DNA from: Anaerolineae bacterium
GTDB lineage: Bacteria; Chloroflexota; Anaerolineae; Anaerolineales; Villigracilaceae
NCBI GenBank assembly: GCA_003484265.1
Contig: DNDO01000124.1
Coordinates: forward strand, 1-10,579
Direction of reading: 5' to 3'
DNA: 10,579 nt
Both the position numbers and the translations under genes were made by a program. The notes beneath the pieces are model-generated. The model made no database searches and had not been told where the DNA came from. It worked only from the letters and a program-made list of their open reading frames with translations. Of the stretch, positions 1 through 6,203 are shown piece by piece. Each line of letters starts with the position of its first letter. Position 1 is the stretch's first letter.

Positions 1-1
1 G

Positions 2-58
2 GTTGTCATTGTATTGTTCGCAGTGTATCTTTCTGCGTATCTGTTATTATCTATATAA
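2..58 (+). CDS. Partial C-terminus of a membrane protein, probably a polyamine ABC permease (PotC-like)
   Basis: Reading from base 2 gives 18 codons and a TAA stop at 56-58. The peptide is almost entirely hydrophobic (Val, Ile, Leu, Phe, Ala, Tyr), as in a last transmembrane helix. The other two forward frames give Cys-rich, mixed peptides that look non-coding. Permease genes commonly precede potD in potABCD operons, so a PotC-type permease ending 93 bases before potD is the natural guess. Only the helix is seen; the identity is inferred from the neighbour. The same bases could instead be non-coding upstream DNA. Confidence 0.45.
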   Translation, partial: VVIVLFAVYLSAYLLLSI

Positions 59-68
59 AGGAGGTGAT
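58..68 (+). promoter_or_regulatory. Orphan full-length Shine-Dalgarno sequence
   Basis: Bases 58-68 read AAGGAGGTGAT, complementary to the conserved 3' end of 16S rRNA over 11 bases. No real gene starts at normal spacing: ATG at 67 meets TGA at once, and GTG at 69 runs only three codons before TAA at 78-80. The potD start at 152 has its own site. It may serve a minimal leader ORF, be a leftover, or be chance. Confidence 0.4.
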
Positions 69-151
69 GTGATCGAATAACACCATTTCTGTTGATTGGT
101 CATTCTTCACGGAATGGCGAAGGTCAAAATAAACTTAAAGGAGAGAAAGAA

Positions 152-1303
152 ATGAAAAAAAATCTACTTTACATAATCATCCTCGCCGCGCTTGTCCTGG
201 CGGCTTGTGCCCCTGCTGCGCCGGCAGTTGATGAGCCCGCCCCTGTGTCCCCTTCCGGGGAGGAACCTGCGGGCGAAGAGATGTCTGATCGTTGCGGCGA
301 CAAGTCGAAACTTGCCGAAGAGATATTCCTCTACAACTGGAGTGAATATATCGATCCCGATATCATGGATCAGTTTGAAGAGGAGTGCGGCGTGAAGGTC
401 GTTGAAACAAACTTCGACTCCAATGAAACACTTCTTGCCACTCTTCAAGCTGGCGGCGCCGATTACGACATCATCATCCCTTCAGACTATATGGTTTCGA
501 CGTTAATCGACGAAGGTATGGTTATGGAACTTGATTACAGTGTCATCCCGAACATTGCGAACATGGATGCCACCAACGTCAATCAGTACTTCGACCCCGA
601 ACAAAAATATACTGTTCCGTGGTTCTGGGGTACATCAGGATTTGGTGTTGATACGAATGTGGTTGACGAGTTTTCGCCCTCCTGGAGCATGATGTTTGAC
701 CCGAACTCTCCGTATTGCGGTCAGATCAGTATGCTGGACGACCAGCGCGAGACGCTCGGTGCTGCGCTGATGTATCTTGGATATTCGATCAACGATGTCG
801 ACCCCGCGCATCTTGAAGAAGCCAAGAACTTGCTGATTGAACAGGCAAAATGCGTGAAAGCCTATGACAGCCAGACCAACGATGACCTGCTTGTCTCGGG
901 CGAAACTGTGCTCGGTCATATGTGGACCGGTGACGCCCTGCTTGCCGGCGACCCTGAAACCGGCGGCAAAGATGGTGTTGTCTACGTAATTCCCGACGAA
1001 GGCTGTACCATTTGGCAGGATAATATGATGATACCCATCGGCGCGCCAAACCCATACACGGCCATGGTCTTTATGAACTATACCCAATACCCTGAGATCG
1101 CCGCTCAGAATGCCGAGTGGGTAGGTTATGCAACACCGAACGAAGCTGCCAAGGAATTCATTGATCCTGAAATGCTTGCAAACGAAGGCGTTTATCCTTC
1201 CCCGGAAGTGGAAGCCCGCTTGCAATGGATTGAAGATGTAGGTGATGCCCTGACGCTCTACGACCGCATCTGGACTGAATTCAAAGCTGCCGCAGGTAGT
1301 TAA
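152..1303 (+). CDS. potD: Spermidine/putrescine ABC transporter substrate-binding lipoprotein
   Basis: This 383-residue extracytoplasmic binding protein of the PotD/PotF family delivers polyamines to a membrane ABC permease. A lipoprotein signal is clear: MKKN, a hydrophobic stretch, then lipobox LAAC with lipidated Cys19, and a Pro/Glu/Ala-rich linker to about residue 45. Residues that bind polyamine in E. coli PotD have visible counterparts: Trp63 and Tyr66 (YNWSEY), Tyr113 (PSDY), Asp197 and Glu200 (DDQRE), Trp258, Trp288 and Asp290 (IWQD), and Tyr326 (GYATPN). The position matching the PotD glutamine near the C-terminus appears to be Ile360, so ligand preference may differ. Start ATG 152 is preferred over the in-frame TTG at 92 because AAAGGAG (137-143) precedes it and it gives a proper signal peptide. 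Five further Cys residues in the exported part are unusual for the family. The gene ends just before a strong terminator and probably closes a pot operon lying to the left. Confidence 0.93.
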   Translation: MKKNLLYIIILAALVLAACAPAAPAVDEPAPVSPSGEEPAGEEMSDRCGDKSKLAEEIFLYNWSEYIDPDIMDQFEEECGVKVVETNFDSNETLLATLQAGGADYDIIIPSDYMVSTLIDEGMVMELDYSVIPNIANMDATNVNQYFDPEQKYTVPWFWGTSGFGVDTNVVDEFSPSWSMMFDPNSPYCGQISMLDDQRETLGAALMYLGYSINDVDPAHLEEAKNLLIEQAKCVKAYDSQTNDDLLVSGETVLGHMWTGDALLAGDPETGGKDGVVYVIPDEGCTIWQDNMMIPIGAPNPYTAMVFMNYTQYPEIAAQNAEWVGYATPNEAAKEFIDPEMLANEGVYPSPEVEARLQWIEDVGDALTLYDRIWTEFKAAAGS

Positions 1304-1310
1304 TTACACA

Positions 1311-1355
1311 AGGGTGACAGTCGCCATTGAGGTGACTGTCACCCTATTTATTTTT
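1311..1355 (+). terminator. Intrinsic terminator after potD
   Basis: Bases 1311-1322 (AGGGTGACAGTC) pair perfectly with 1334-1345. Three more pairs (one G-U) extend the stem to 15 bp around the loop 1326-1330. An AT-rich tail with T5 follows at 1346-1355. It lies 8 bases past the potD stop and separates potD transcription from the genes that follow. Confidence 0.92.
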
Positions 1356-1447
1356 CGTTTCAAAAATTAACCGTAAGGTGATTCTGTTCCAATTAAACTT
1401 GTCTGCCCCCGCACAAGACGGAAGGCGGAGCCATGTGAAAGGAGTTT

Positions 1448-2650
1448 ATGCGAGTTTTACTCGTAGGGGTTGGGGGAGTAGGGGAAGCCATCGCCACAAT
1501 CGCCAAACCACGTAAGTGGATGGAATTGATGGTGCTCGCCGATTTCAACGTAGATCGTGCAAAAGATGTACAAAGAAAATTGGGGGACGGTAAACGATTC
1601 CCGGTTGAATTCATTGATGCTGGCAAGCAGGAAAGCATTGAAGAACTGGCGAGAAAACACAATGTTGACCTTATCATGAATTCGGTGGACCCGATTTTCA
1701 ACAAACAGATATTCGACGCGGCATTCAATGTCGGCTCTAGATATATGGATATGGCAATGACCTTGTCTGAGCCGCACCCAACGGACCCCTATACCAAACC
1801 CGGTGTAAAACTTGGTGATTACCAATTTGAAAAGGCAAAAGTGTGGGAGAAGAAAAATCTCCTTGCCCTGGTCGGATTCGGTGTCGAGCCTGGCATGGCT
1901 GATGTCTTTGCCCGCTACGCACAGGATCATCTCTTTGATGAGATCGAAGAGATCGGAATTCGTGACGGCGCGAATCTCACCATTGACGGATACGACTTTG
2001 CTCCCAGTTTTTCAATCTGGACAACGATCGAAGAGTGTTTGAATCCGCCATTGATTTGGGAGGAAGAAAAGGGTTGGTATACAACGCTCCCATTCTCTGA
2101 GCCCGAGATATTCGACTTCCCGGAGATCGGCTTGGTGGAAGTTGTAAATGTGGAGCATGAGGAAGTGCTCCTTGTGCCGCGTTGGGTTAAGACGAAACGT
2201 GTCACTTTCAAGTATGGACTCGGCGATGAGTTTATCGAGGTGCTAAAGACGCTCCACAAATTAGGGCTGGATAATAAAAATAAGATCAATGTCAAAGGCG
2301 TGGAAGTGTCACCGCGCGATGTGGTTGCGGCTTGTTTGCCCGACCCAGCACACCTGGGCGACAAAATGCACGGAAAAACCTGCGCAGGGACGTGGGTAAA
2401 AGGTACGAGAGATGGAAAGAAGAAGGAAGTCTATCTGTACCAAGTCGCAGACAATCAGCAATGCATGGAAAAGTGGGATTGCCAGGCGGTCGTCGCGCAG
2501 ACAGCCTTTACCCCAGTCATTGCAATGGACTTGATCGAGCACGGCGTGTGGGGCGGCGCTGGTGTGCTTGGTCCTGAAGCGTTTGACCCCATCCCGTTCA
2601 TGGAAAAAATGGCTGAGTATGGTTTCCCGTATGGGATGAGAGAAATGTAG
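1448..2650 (+). CDS. Saccharopine dehydrogenase family oxidoreductase, carboxynorspermidine dehydrogenase-like
   Basis: A 400-residue, soluble, NAD(P)-dependent enzyme. An N-terminal Rossmann fold opens with strand RVLLV and the dinucleotide loop GVGGVG (residues 7-12). The middle region carries EPGMADVFARYA (from residue 147), and the C-terminal part has LPDP (297-300) followed by a GTWVKG segment. These blocks and the overall length match saccharopine dehydrogenase-like proteins, and the C-terminal blocks resemble carboxynorspermidine/carboxyspermidine dehydrogenase as I recall that family. That enzyme reductively joins aspartate semialdehyde to a diamine. A lysine or saccharopine role is the alternative; the sequence alone does not decide. 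The start is fixed by an in-frame TGA at 1436-1438 with no other start codon before ATG 1448. AAAGGAG at 1438-1444 is the ribosome site, with short spacing. I found no convincing promoter between the potD terminator and this gene. Its position between potD and patD favours a polyamine role. Confidence 0.85.
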   Translation: MRVLLVGVGGVGEAIATIAKPRKWMELMVLADFNVDRAKDVQRKLGDGKRFPVEFIDAGKQESIEELARKHNVDLIMNSVDPIFNKQIFDAAFNVGSRYMDMAMTLSEPHPTDPYTKPGVKLGDYQFEKAKVWEKKNLLALVGFGVEPGMADVFARYAQDHLFDEIEEIGIRDGANLTIDGYDFAPSFSIWTTIEECLNPPLIWEEEKGWYTTLPFSEPEIFDFPEIGLVEVVNVEHEEVLLVPRWVKTKRVTFKYGLGDEFIEVLKTLHKLGLDNKNKINVKGVEVSPRDVVAACLPDPAHLGDKMHGKTCAGTWVKGTRDGKKKEVYLYQVADNQQCMEKWDCQAVVAQTAFTPVIAMDLIEHGVWGGAGVLGPEAFDPIPFMEKMAEYGFPYGMREM

Positions 2651-2715
2651 ATCGAATCAAAACCAATTCCGTGTTAAGGGAGACGTGCGAAAACGTCCAA
2701 TTCGGAAGAGTGAGG

Positions 2716-2744
2716 TTGAGTTTGATACTGTCAGATTGTATAAT
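2716..2744 (+). promoter_or_regulatory. Sigma-70/A-type promoter for the AOR gene
   Basis: A -35 hexamer TTGAGT (2716-2721) lies exactly 17 bases before a perfect -10 TATAAT (2739-2744). Initiation near 2751 would leave a short leader containing the ribosome site. A small hairpin (GACGT 2682-2686 with ACGTC 2693-2697) sits just upstream but lacks a T tract, so no terminator separates this gene from the previous one. Confidence 0.6.
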
Positions 2745-2754
2745 TTAGAAACCT

Positions 2755-2763
2755 GAGGAGGTC
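2755..2763 (+). promoter_or_regulatory. Strong ribosome binding site of the AOR gene
   Basis: GAGGAGGTC precedes ATG 2767; the core AGGAGGT is near-ideal and fixes the start. Confidence 0.8.
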
Positions 2764-2766
2764 GCC

Positions 2767-4662
2767 ATGCCAAACGGCTATAACGGCAAAATTTTACATG
2801 TTGATCTTACGAAGCGATTGTTGACCATTGAAGAGCCGAGCGAAGCATTTTACCGAAAGTATATGGGCGGCAGCGCAATGGGGATGTATTACATACTGCG
2901 GGAAATGCCAAGGGGGGCTGACCCCGTGGGACCTGATAATGTTCTAACCCTGATGACAGGGGTGACAACAGGAGCATCAATCTCTGGGCAGAGCCGCATT
3001 AATGCGAATGCAAAATCTCCAATAAGCGGAGGCATCGGTGACTCGCAGGGAGGAGGATTTTTCCCTGCTGAGTTGAAATTTGCAGATATTGATGGTCTTG
3101 TTATCAAGGGCAGAGCAGACAAGCCTGTTTATTTGTGGATTAAGGATGGCAAGTTCGAGTTGCGCGACGCTGCGCATTTGATGGGCAAAAAAACGGGGGA
3201 AGTGGAAGATATCCTGAAAGAAGAGATCGGCGATAAAAAAATTGAAATCCTGCAGCATGGGCCGGCCGCTGAAAAAGGCGTGTTGTTCTCGTCACTTGTT
3301 TCGATGGCGAACCGCAACAATGGCCGCACAGGCATGGGTCTGGTGATGGCCTCCAAGAATCTCAAGGCGGTGGTTGTCCGCGGCTCGAAAAAGCCGACAG
3401 TGGCAGATAGAAATGCTTTGATCGCCTTGAGCAAAACAGGCCCCAAGCTGCTACCCGACAACCCCGATATGCCCGGACTTGCCGAAGAAGGGACAGCAAC
3501 TGTCGTGTTGTCTCAGAACACCATAGGATCCCTGCCGACGCGCAACTATTCAGAAGGTCAGTTCGAGCATTGCGAGGATATCAGCGGTGCGCGCATGGTT
3601 GAGACAGTCTTAAAGGAACGCGATACCTGTTATGCCTGCATAGTACGCTGTAAACGCGTCGTTGAGATCAAAGAAGGCGCCTATAAAGTCGATCCGAGAT
3701 ATGGTGGTGCTGAATATGAAACGCTGGGAACGTTCGGTTCTTATTGCGGCGTCAACGATCTGGCGGCGATTAATCTTGCCAACCAGATGTGTAACGAGTA
3801 CGCTGTAGATACAATTGCCGCAGGTGCGACGATCGCATTTGCGATGGAATGTTTCGAGAACGGCATAATTACAACTGAGCAGACCAACGGGCTCGAGCTA
3901 AATTTCGGCAATGCCGATGCGATGATAAAGGCGCTTGATATGATGCTCACTGCCGAGGGAGAATTTGGCAAAACCCTTGGAATGGGTTCCGAACGCGCCT
4001 CCAAAGTTTGGGGAAAGGCTTCTGAAGATTACCTTGTCACCGTCAAGGGCGCCGAATCTCCAGCCCACATGCCGCATGCGAAGCGCTCGCTTGGGCTGAT
4101 TTATGCAGTCAATCCGTTCGGCGCTGACCACCAATCCTCCGAGCACGACCCGTATTATGAAGAAGGGGTTGCGGATCTCAACCTCAACCGTCTCAAACTG
4201 CTCGGATTGGATGTGCCCCAGCCTGAGCGCAGCCTCAGCCCTGAAAAAGTACGTTTTGCATATCTAACTGAGCTCTTCTACTCGATGCTTGATTCGGTCG
4301 AGCTTTGCCAGTTCGTTTACGGCCCCGCGTGGACGCTTTATGGACCGGCTGAAACTGTCCAAATGATCAATGCGGTGACCGGGTGGGATGTGACCGTGGA
4401 TGAGTTGCAGGTAGTCGGTGCACGTCGTTTGAATCTATTCCGCGTTTTCAATAACCGCGAGGGGATGGGCCGCAAAGATGACAAACTGCCAAAGAAGTTC
4501 TTCAAAGCCCTGAAAGGCGAGGGTCCGACAGCGGGCATTGCTCTGACTCACAATGAAATTGAATCGGCAAAAGATGAATATTACAAGCTGGCAGGCTGGA
4601 CGAAAGAAGGCGTTCCCACGCAGCAAACCTTGGAAAACCTGGATATTGCCTGGGCAATATAA
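2767..4662 (+). CDS. aor: Aldehyde:ferredoxin oxidoreductase (tungsten-containing, AOR family)
   Basis: This 631-residue cytoplasmic enzyme should oxidise aldehydes to acids with ferredoxin as electron acceptor, and may run in reverse, using a tungsten- or molybdenum-bispterin cofactor and one [4Fe-4S] cluster. The N-terminal domain shows the AOR hallmark NAKSPISGGIGDSQGG and the continuing PAELKFADIDGLVIKG pattern. Cluster ligands are Cys288, Cys291 and Cys295 (CYACIVRC, the classical Cx2Cx3C), with Cys514 in DSVELC as the fourth. Glu316/Glu318 (AEYETLG) and His455 (GADH) match conserved residues around the metal site. The length is normal and the protein looks intact. The gene has its own promoter and ribosome site and lies only 37 bases before patD, so the two are probably cotranscribed. 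The physiological aldehyde is unknown; 4-aminobutyraldehyde or succinate semialdehyde fits the neighbours but is a guess. Tungsten rather than molybdenum is assumed from the family. Confidence 0.95.
   Translation: MPNGYNGKILHVDLTKRLLTIEEPSEAFYRKYMGGSAMGMYYILREMPRGADPVGPDNVLTLMTGVTTGASISGQSRINANAKSPISGGIGDSQGGGFFPAELKFADIDGLVIKGRADKPVYLWIKDGKFELRDAAHLMGKKTGEVEDILKEEIGDKKIEILQHGPAAEKGVLFSSLVSMANRNNGRTGMGLVMASKNLKAVVVRGSKKPTVADRNALIALSKTGPKLLPDNPDMPGLAEEGTATVVLSQNTIGSLPTRNYSEGQFEHCEDISGARMVETVLKERDTCYACIVRCKRVVEIKEGAYKVDPRYGGAEYETLGTFGSYCGVNDLAAINLANQMCNEYAVDTIAAGATIAFAMECFENGIITTEQTNGLELNFGNADAMIKALDMMLTAEGEFGKTLGMGSERASKVWGKASEDYLVTVKGAESPAHMPHAKRSLGLIYAVNPFGADHQSSEHDPYYEEGVADLNLNRLKLLGLDVPQPERSLSPEKVRFAYLTELFYSMLDSVELCQFVYGPAWTLYGPAETVQMINAVTGWDVTVDELQVVGARRLNLFRVFNNREGMGRKDDKLPKKFFKALKGEGPTAGIALTHNEIESAKDEYYKLAGWTKEGVPTQQTLENLDIAWAI
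4643..4660. repeat. Perfect palindromic hairpin over the AOR stop codon
   Basis: ATATTGC (4643-4649) pairs with GCAATAT (4654-4660) around the loop CTGG. It covers the last codons and the first base of the TAA stop of the AOR gene. No T tract follows on the + strand, so it is not a terminator there. It could be an mRNA processing or stability element between the AOR and patD reading frames, or chance. Confidence 0.35.
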
Positions 4663-4686
4663 AAAGACAATAAATTATCATTATGC

Positions 4687-4693
4687 AGAGGAG
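4687..4693 (+). promoter_or_regulatory. Ribosome binding site deciding the aldehyde dehydrogenase start
   Basis: AGAGGAG with a 6-base spacer precedes ATG 4700. This marks 4700 as the start, not an in-frame ATG at 4553 that would overlap the AOR gene by 110 bases. Confidence 0.8.
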
Positions 4694-4699
4694 ATAACC

Positions 4700-6139
4700 A
4701 TGAATTACAAACTTTGGATCGACGGTAAATGGGAGGATACAGATGACGGAAAGATGATGTCAATTGAAGATCCCGCCACCGGGAAAAAGATCGCAGAGGT
4801 CGTGGACGCCAGTCGGAAGGATGTGGATCGTGCAGTGCAGGCGGCGAAGCGTGCATTTTATGATGGACGCTGGTCGAAAAAGACCCCCGGCGAACGCTCG
4901 AAGATCATCTGGAAACTGGCTGATCTTATCGAAGCAAATGCTGAAGCTCTTGCAAAAGTTGAATCTGAAAATACGGGCAAACCCTACGCATTCGTCAGCC
5001 TTGGCGGTGATATTCCATTCGCAGTCGATAATCTACGATTTTTTGCCGGTGCCGCCCGTGATACGCATGGTTCAAACTCTGGTGAATTCATGACGGGCTA
5101 TACGTCCATTTACCGCCGTGAGCCTGTGGGCGTGGTCGGACAGATCGCCCCGTGGAATTATCCTTTGATGATGGCAGCCTGGAAGATCGGTCCCGCGCTT
5201 GCGGCAGGCTGTACGATCGTGTTGAAGCCTGCGCCCGGCACGCCCCTAACGACACTCATGCTGGCTGAGATCATCAAGGAGGCTGGTATTCCTGATGGCG
5301 TGGTCAACATCATCTCAGGCGGGAACGACGCAGGGCAGGCCATTGTCGAGCACGCGGATGTGCGCATGGTAAGCCTGACGGGTTCCACCGGAACAGGCAA
5401 GAAAATCATGAAGACTGCCGCAGACACCCTTAAGCGTGTTCATCTTGAACTGGGAGGTAAGGCTCCGTTTATTGTGTTCGATGACTCCGACCCCGAATTG
5501 GTCGCAGCAAAAGCATCCATGGCTGCCACACTGAATACAGGTCAGGATTGCACCGCCGCAACGCGCCTTTACGTTGAAAAGGGCAAGGTGAAAGTCATGC
5601 AGGAGGCGGTTGTCGAGGCGATGAAGAACATTAAAGTGGGTAAGCCGTTCGATGATGGAGTCCAGATGGGTCCGCTGATTTCAGTTGTCCAACGCGAGCG
5701 TGTTTCGGGTTTTGTTGATCGCGCAAAATCGGCAGGCGCAAAAATCCTCACGGGGGGCGGCGTGCCGAAGGGGTATGATGAGGGTTATTACTACGAGCCA
5801 ACTGTTATTGCAAATGTTCAGCAGGATTCCGAGATCGTCCAGCAGGAAGTATTTGGTCCTGTCATAACAGTCCAGGAGTTTACGGATGAAGCAGACGCGC
5901 TGGGCAAGGGAAATGATGTTTTATACGGTCTGGCTGCTTCGGTCTTCACCAGGGATATTGGACGCGCAATGCGCATCTCTTCCCAACTGGAATTTGGTAC
6001 GGTTTGGATCAACGACCATCTTCCCTTGACTTCTGAAACCCCGCATGGCGGATTTAAACAATCCGGCTTTGGCAAGGATCTGTCCGCCGAGGCGATCGGC
6101 GATTATCAGGTCACGAAGCATGTGATGATCGCGCAATAA
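4700..6139 (+). CDS. patD: NAD-dependent 4-aminobutyraldehyde dehydrogenase (PatD-like)
   Basis: A 479-residue aldehyde dehydrogenase superfamily enzyme that oxidises 4-aminobutyraldehyde, made from putrescine, to GABA. Catalytic features are all present: Asn153 in APWNYP, the nucleotide-binding GSTGTG (228-233), general base Glu250 in LELGGKAP, and nucleophile Cys284 in NTGQDCTAA. EVFGPV and the ETPHGG...SGFGKD block near the C-terminus complete the family pattern. RFFAGAAR, PWNYPLMMAAWK, GQDCTAA and the C-terminal HVMIAQ resemble E. coli PatD as I remember it, and the length is close. Betaine aldehyde dehydrogenase or another omega-aminoaldehyde dehydrogenase remains possible. The start gives a typical N-terminus (LWIDGKW). 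It follows the AOR gene by 37 bases and ends 19 bases before a terminator hairpin. The pairing with potD and a GABA-type aminotransferase supports the putrescine assignment. Confidence 0.88.
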   Translation: MNYKLWIDGKWEDTDDGKMMSIEDPATGKKIAEVVDASRKDVDRAVQAAKRAFYDGRWSKKTPGERSKIIWKLADLIEANAEALAKVESENTGKPYAFVSLGGDIPFAVDNLRFFAGAARDTHGSNSGEFMTGYTSIYRREPVGVVGQIAPWNYPLMMAAWKIGPALAAGCTIVLKPAPGTPLTTLMLAEIIKEAGIPDGVVNIISGGNDAGQAIVEHADVRMVSLTGSTGTGKKIMKTAADTLKRVHLELGGKAPFIVFDDSDPELVAAKASMAATLNTGQDCTAATRLYVEKGKVKVMQEAVVEAMKNIKVGKPFDDGVQMGPLISVVQRERVSGFVDRAKSAGAKILTGGGVPKGYDEGYYYEPTVIANVQQDSEIVQQEVFGPVITVQEFTDEADALGKGNDVLYGLAASVFTRDIGRAMRISSQLEFGTVWINDHLPLTSETPHGGFKQSGFGKDLSAEAIGDYQVTKHVMIAQ

Positions 6140-6157
6140 AAGATCTGAATTTTGATT

Positions 6158-6188
6158 AAAAGGGACAGGTGTTGCCTGTCCCTTTTTT
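6158..6188 (+). terminator. Intrinsic terminator between patD and the aminotransferase gene
   Basis: AAAAGGGACAGG (6158-6169) pairs perfectly with 6175-6186 (12 bp, loop TGTTG), ending in T6 (6183-6188). It lies inside the run of same-strand genes, and only 15 bases separate it from the next start codon (6204), leaving no room for a promoter after it. It probably works as a partial terminator or attenuator that lowers aminotransferase expression relative to patD. Confidence 0.85.
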
Positions 6189-6203
6189 CGGAGAAACGAT
6201 TAT

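Noticed and set aside
92..151. In-frame upstream extension of potD by 20 codons from a TTG
   Set aside because: It has no ribosome site at usable spacing and would bury the lipoprotein signal peptide. ATG 152 has both a ribosome site and the signal.
635..1225. 196-codon open frame on the - strand opposite potD
   Set aside because: It is a shadow of the potD coding pattern with no recognisable motif, while potD is clearly supported on the + strand.
1457..1930. 157-codon open frame on the - strand opposite the saccharopine dehydrogenase-like gene
   Set aside because: It has no motif or plausible start context and fully overlaps a well-supported gene.
2682..2697. Hairpin after the saccharopine dehydrogenase-like gene as a terminator
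   Set aside because: The stem is only 5 bp (GACGT/ACGTC) and no T tract follows.
4553..4699. In-frame 49-codon extension of the aldehyde dehydrogenase overlapping the AOR gene
   Set aside because: The extension overlaps conserved AOR coding sequence, is unlike any aldehyde dehydrogenase N-terminus, and ATG 4700 has a strong ribosome site.
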